From positions 1 through 41,540 of IMG/VR virus record IMGVR_UViG_3300036770_002274: 41,540 nt of DNA. One strand, 5' to 3'. The notes beneath the pieces were generated by a model. It did no database searches. It was not told where the DNA came from and saw only the letters and a program-made list of their open reading frames with translations. Within the stretch, counting starts at the first letter, position 1; the number at the start of each line of letters is the position of its first letter. This document shows, piece after piece, positions 39,770-41,540 of this stretch. The DNA comes from a virus. The translations under genes and the position numbers were made by a program.

Positions 39770-39776
39770 TATTTAT
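39770..39776 (-). promoter_or_regulatory. Late-promoter-like ATAAATA before the metalloprotease
   Basis: GATAAATA on the minus strand, then CTCTA and ATG. Compare CTAAATA-TTCTA-ATG at 2372-2384. No Shine-Dalgarno sequence is present. Confidence 0.45.
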
Positions 39777-39967
39777 CGGGTTTTGTTACCCACACGCATA
39801 TAAAATTTAGTTGGATTTTCTAATTTCTCAATAGCATTTGCTATAAATTGAGCATAATGATAGTCATGGGTGACTAATATGACTTTTTCAGTATTAGTCA
39901 CCACATATCTAACTGGGTTATATGGCATAACCAGTGTTTGTATTATTTTGCTAGTGGGTTTTCCCAT
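39773..39967 (-). CDS. Small hypothetical protein
   Basis: 64 residues (MGKPTSKIIQTLVMPYNPVR), with a strand-helix middle VILVTHDYHYAQFIANAIEK. It overlaps the end of the coiled-coil membrane gene by 25 bases, and its own end covers the late-like motif of the metalloprotease gene. No family. Confidence 0.55.
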   Translation of the reverse strand: MGKPTSKIIQTLVMPYNPVRYVVTNTEKVILVTHDYHYAQFIANAIEKLENPTKFYMRVGNKTR

Positions 39968-40497
39968 GCTTTTTGAATTTTATCGTCTACTTTCTTTTCA
40001 AGTTCTTTTAGTTTCTGATCTGTCTCACGCTCAATTGTGCGTAAACGACCACTCATATCACGGTCAGTGCTTGCGATAAATGTGCGTACTTCTTTATCAA
40101 GTTCACGATTGCGTCTTTCAGCACTATCTAAATCCTGCTGTAAACTATCAATGTCGCCCTTTAGATCAGTACGAACATCACGTATGATATCGTTGCTTTC
40201 ATCTACTAATACTACAGCACCATCAATCTTTTGCTCAAGTTTAGTCATACGCTCTTGAATGCCAGATAGGTCTGGGGCAACGTATTCTTGTATCTGTGCT
40301 TTCATATCCATGTAATCCTTGTACACTTCAAAAGCACCATACAATCCACCAAATACTGTTGATACTATACCACCTGCTATCATTAGTTTTGCAGGGGTAA
40401 AACTATAGCCGCCAATACTGATAACAGTATTTTCACTCATATACTGTTCTTTGGCTGCTTCTAATTCATCTACTTTACTATCAATATCTTTTGACAT
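39943..40497 (-). CDS. Single-pass membrane protein with long coiled coil
   Basis: 184 residues from the ATG at 40497 (GGAG upstream; the earlier in-frame start at 40539 lies inside the next gene). One hydrophobic segment at about 38-58 (KLMIAGGIVSTVFGGLYGAF), then a charged coiled coil to the end (LQQDLDSAERRNRELDKEVR, RETDQKLKELEKKVDDKIQK). A membrane-anchored spacer or virion protein is possible. Function unknown. Confidence 0.65.
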   Translation of the reverse strand: MSKDIDSKVDELEAAKEQYMSENTVISIGGYSFTPAKLMIAGGIVSTVFGGLYGAFEVYKDYMDMKAQIQEYVAPDLSGIQERMTKLEQKIDGAVVLVDESNDIIRDVRTDLKGDIDSLQQDLDSAERRNRELDKEVRTFIASTDRDMSGRLRTIERETDQKLKELEKKVDDKIQKAWENPLAK

Positions 40498-40507
40498 TAT
40501 TTTTCTC

Positions 40508-40705
40508 CTAATCCCAATAGCCTGATTTAGTTTCTTCACGCCAGGCTTCTAATCTTGTGCGAATACTGTTTGGGCTTGTAGGTATACCCAAATAGTTCAT
40601 TACAACAAAATTTTTATAACCTTTATATTCTTCTTGTTCTTCTGGGGTCATATCCTTAAACTCTTTAGATAGTAGATACCCCAATCTTGTGTTTGTGTTG
40701 ATCAC
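40508..40705 (-). CDS. Small hypothetical protein
   Basis: 65 residues (MINTNTRLGYLLSKEFKDMT), acidic helix EFKDMTPEEQEEYKGYKNF. ATG overlaps the upstream stop by four bases. No family. Confidence 0.6.
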   Translation of the reverse strand: MINTNTRLGYLLSKEFKDMTPEEQEEYKGYKNFVVMNYLGIPTSPNSIRTRLEAWREETKSGYWD

Positions 40706-41540
40706 TTATATTGCTCCTCAACCATTTGTTTATATGTGTCTGTATTACCTTTCTCTAGGAAATACATACCACGAACATTGTCATTGTATTTTACATTTTT
40801 ATAGATATCTTCTGGCTTGTACCAGCTTGACAAGTCAGGTATGTTGCTAGTGCGATATGCTGTTACATCAGTATCGCCTGCTATAGCACCGATCAATCCA
40901 CTTTGATCAGCATCCATATAGTTGTTATTGATTTCTTCTTGTTCTTTTGCGTTAGCGGCAACGATTTCTTCTGCTTTCTTTTCAGCATCGCTTTTATCTT
41001 CACTCTTGCCAAAAGCCCCTGCAGCCTCTTTGTCAGCCATGTTATTACTATCACGGAAGATATCAATTGTATTCAATACAGTGTTAGTACCTGCTATTGA
41101 TATAAAATTACTACCATAATCTTCATCTTGTTTTTCTTCATCACTAAATGTTTTTTCATTTGATTGACTAATACTGGCTAACACTTGCTGCTCAACTGTT
41201 TCAACATCAGTTTCAGCACTTATAGTTGTTGCCACCAATACATCGTTTGACTGTTCACTAGCAATCTCTATGCTAGTATTGATGCTTGTTTCTACAACTT
41301 GTGTTTCAGATACATTGCCATCTTCTAACACATTTTCTGACTGTTTAGTTTCTTCTATAGCAACTTGCTGCTGTACTACAACAATAGGTGTTTCAATTTC
41401 AGTTTCTTGTGTTTCAATAGTTTGTTCAATTTCTATTTCATTTGTAGTAGTTGGTAACATTTCTGCTACTAATGTTTCATTATCATCTGTATTATTTTCA
41501 ATTTCTATGTTTTGACTTTCTACAGGTTCAACTGTTTCAA
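40702..41540 (-). CDS. Acidic Thr/Glu/Val-rich protein, C-terminal part (runs off the window)
   Basis: The frame is open to the window end, so at least 278 residues are visible and the true start is outside. Residues up to about 130 are low complexity, rich in Glu, Thr, Val, Ser and Gln (ETQETEIETPIVVVQQQVA), probably disordered. A helical acidic segment (EKKAEEIVAANAKEQEEI) follows, then a more ordered end (SSWYKPEDIYKNVKYNDNVR). It looks like a structural or membrane-associated phage protein. No family recognised. Confidence 0.6.
   Translation of the reverse strand, partial: ETVEPVESQNIEIENNTDDNETLVAEMLPTTTNEIEIEQTIETQETEIETPIVVVQQQVAIEETKQSENVLEDGNVSETQVVETSINTSIEIASEQSNDVLVATTISAETDVETVEQQVLASISQSNEKTFSDEEKQDEDYGSNFISIAGTNTVLNTIDIFRDSNNMADKEAAGAFGKSEDKSDAEKKAEEIVAANAKEQEEINNNYMDADQSGLIGAIAGDTDVTAYRTSNIPDLSSWYKPEDIYKNVKYNDNVRGMYFLEKGNTDTYKQMVEEQYK

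Overview
The window looks like part of a large, strictly lytic T4-like myovirus genome (class Caudoviricetes). It is AT-rich and very densely packed: genes abut or overlap by 1-20 bases, often as ATGA or TAATG. All but one of the genes run on the minus strand. Recognisable core genes are a family B DNA polymerase (T4 gp43 type), a sliding clamp (gp45), a DsbA-like late-transcription factor, an ATP-dependent DNA ligase (gp30 type) and a 5'-3' exonuclease of the T4 RNase H/FEN family. There are no integrase, rRNA or tRNA genes. The host is probably a Gram-negative bacterium: two lipoproteins and two signal-peptide proteins are encoded, and the early promoters are near-consensus sigma70 with 17-bp spacers. 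The host cannot be named from the sequence.

Layout, left to right. 1-2400: envelope proteins and a coiled-coil membrane protein whose C-terminal domain lies in the -1 frame behind an A_AAA_AAG slippery site. 2400-8800: many small unknown genes plus DNA ligase, with two near-identical promoter cassettes. 8800-14406: a SAM methyltransferase, small conserved phage genes, the 5' exonuclease, a possible nuclease and a UvdE UV-damage endonuclease. 14449-17025: the only plus-strand gene, an 858-residue protein that looks like a polyprotein cut by a prohead protease and ends in a GP88-like cysteine domain. 17015-21073: epimerase, glycosyltransferase and a ParB-like protein. 21200-29260: an SGNH hydrolase, QueE, three tandem Trp-rich paralogues, a phosphoribosyltransferase, QueD, Smr, DUF805, a cytidylyltransferase, FolE, GMP reductase, a GIY-YIG homing endonuclease and a histone H1-like protein. 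29270-34378: a secreted protein, a second glycosyltransferase, a QueD-like T-fold protein, a DpdA-like transglycosylase and the clamp. 34452-41540: DNA polymerase, an FG-GAP lipoprotein, a DsbA-like protein, a metalloprotease with a capsid-targeting-like N-terminus, and coiled-coil or acidic proteins.

How the genes work together. FolE, QueD and QueE convert GTP to 7-carboxy-7-deazaguanine (CDG), and the DpdA-like protein could insert a 7-deazaguanine base into phage DNA as protection against restriction. No QueC, QueF or Gat-QueC is in this window, so CDG itself is the simplest predicted base unless later genes lie elsewhere. GMP reductase and a purine-type phosphoribosyltransferase sit beside the pathway and could reshape the host guanine pool. 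The glycosyltransferases, epimerase, methyltransferase, SGNH hydrolase and cytidylyltransferase suggest sugar decoration of DNA or virion.

The most interesting candidates are this deazaguanine system with an unusual QueE and an extra T-fold protein, the self-partitioned capsid polyprotein, the capsid-targeted metalloprotease, the slippery-site fusion and the hairpin over the homing endonuclease start. No stretch longer than 300 bases lacks a gene. The largest gap, 6246-6440, holds a promoter cassette and two repeat elements.
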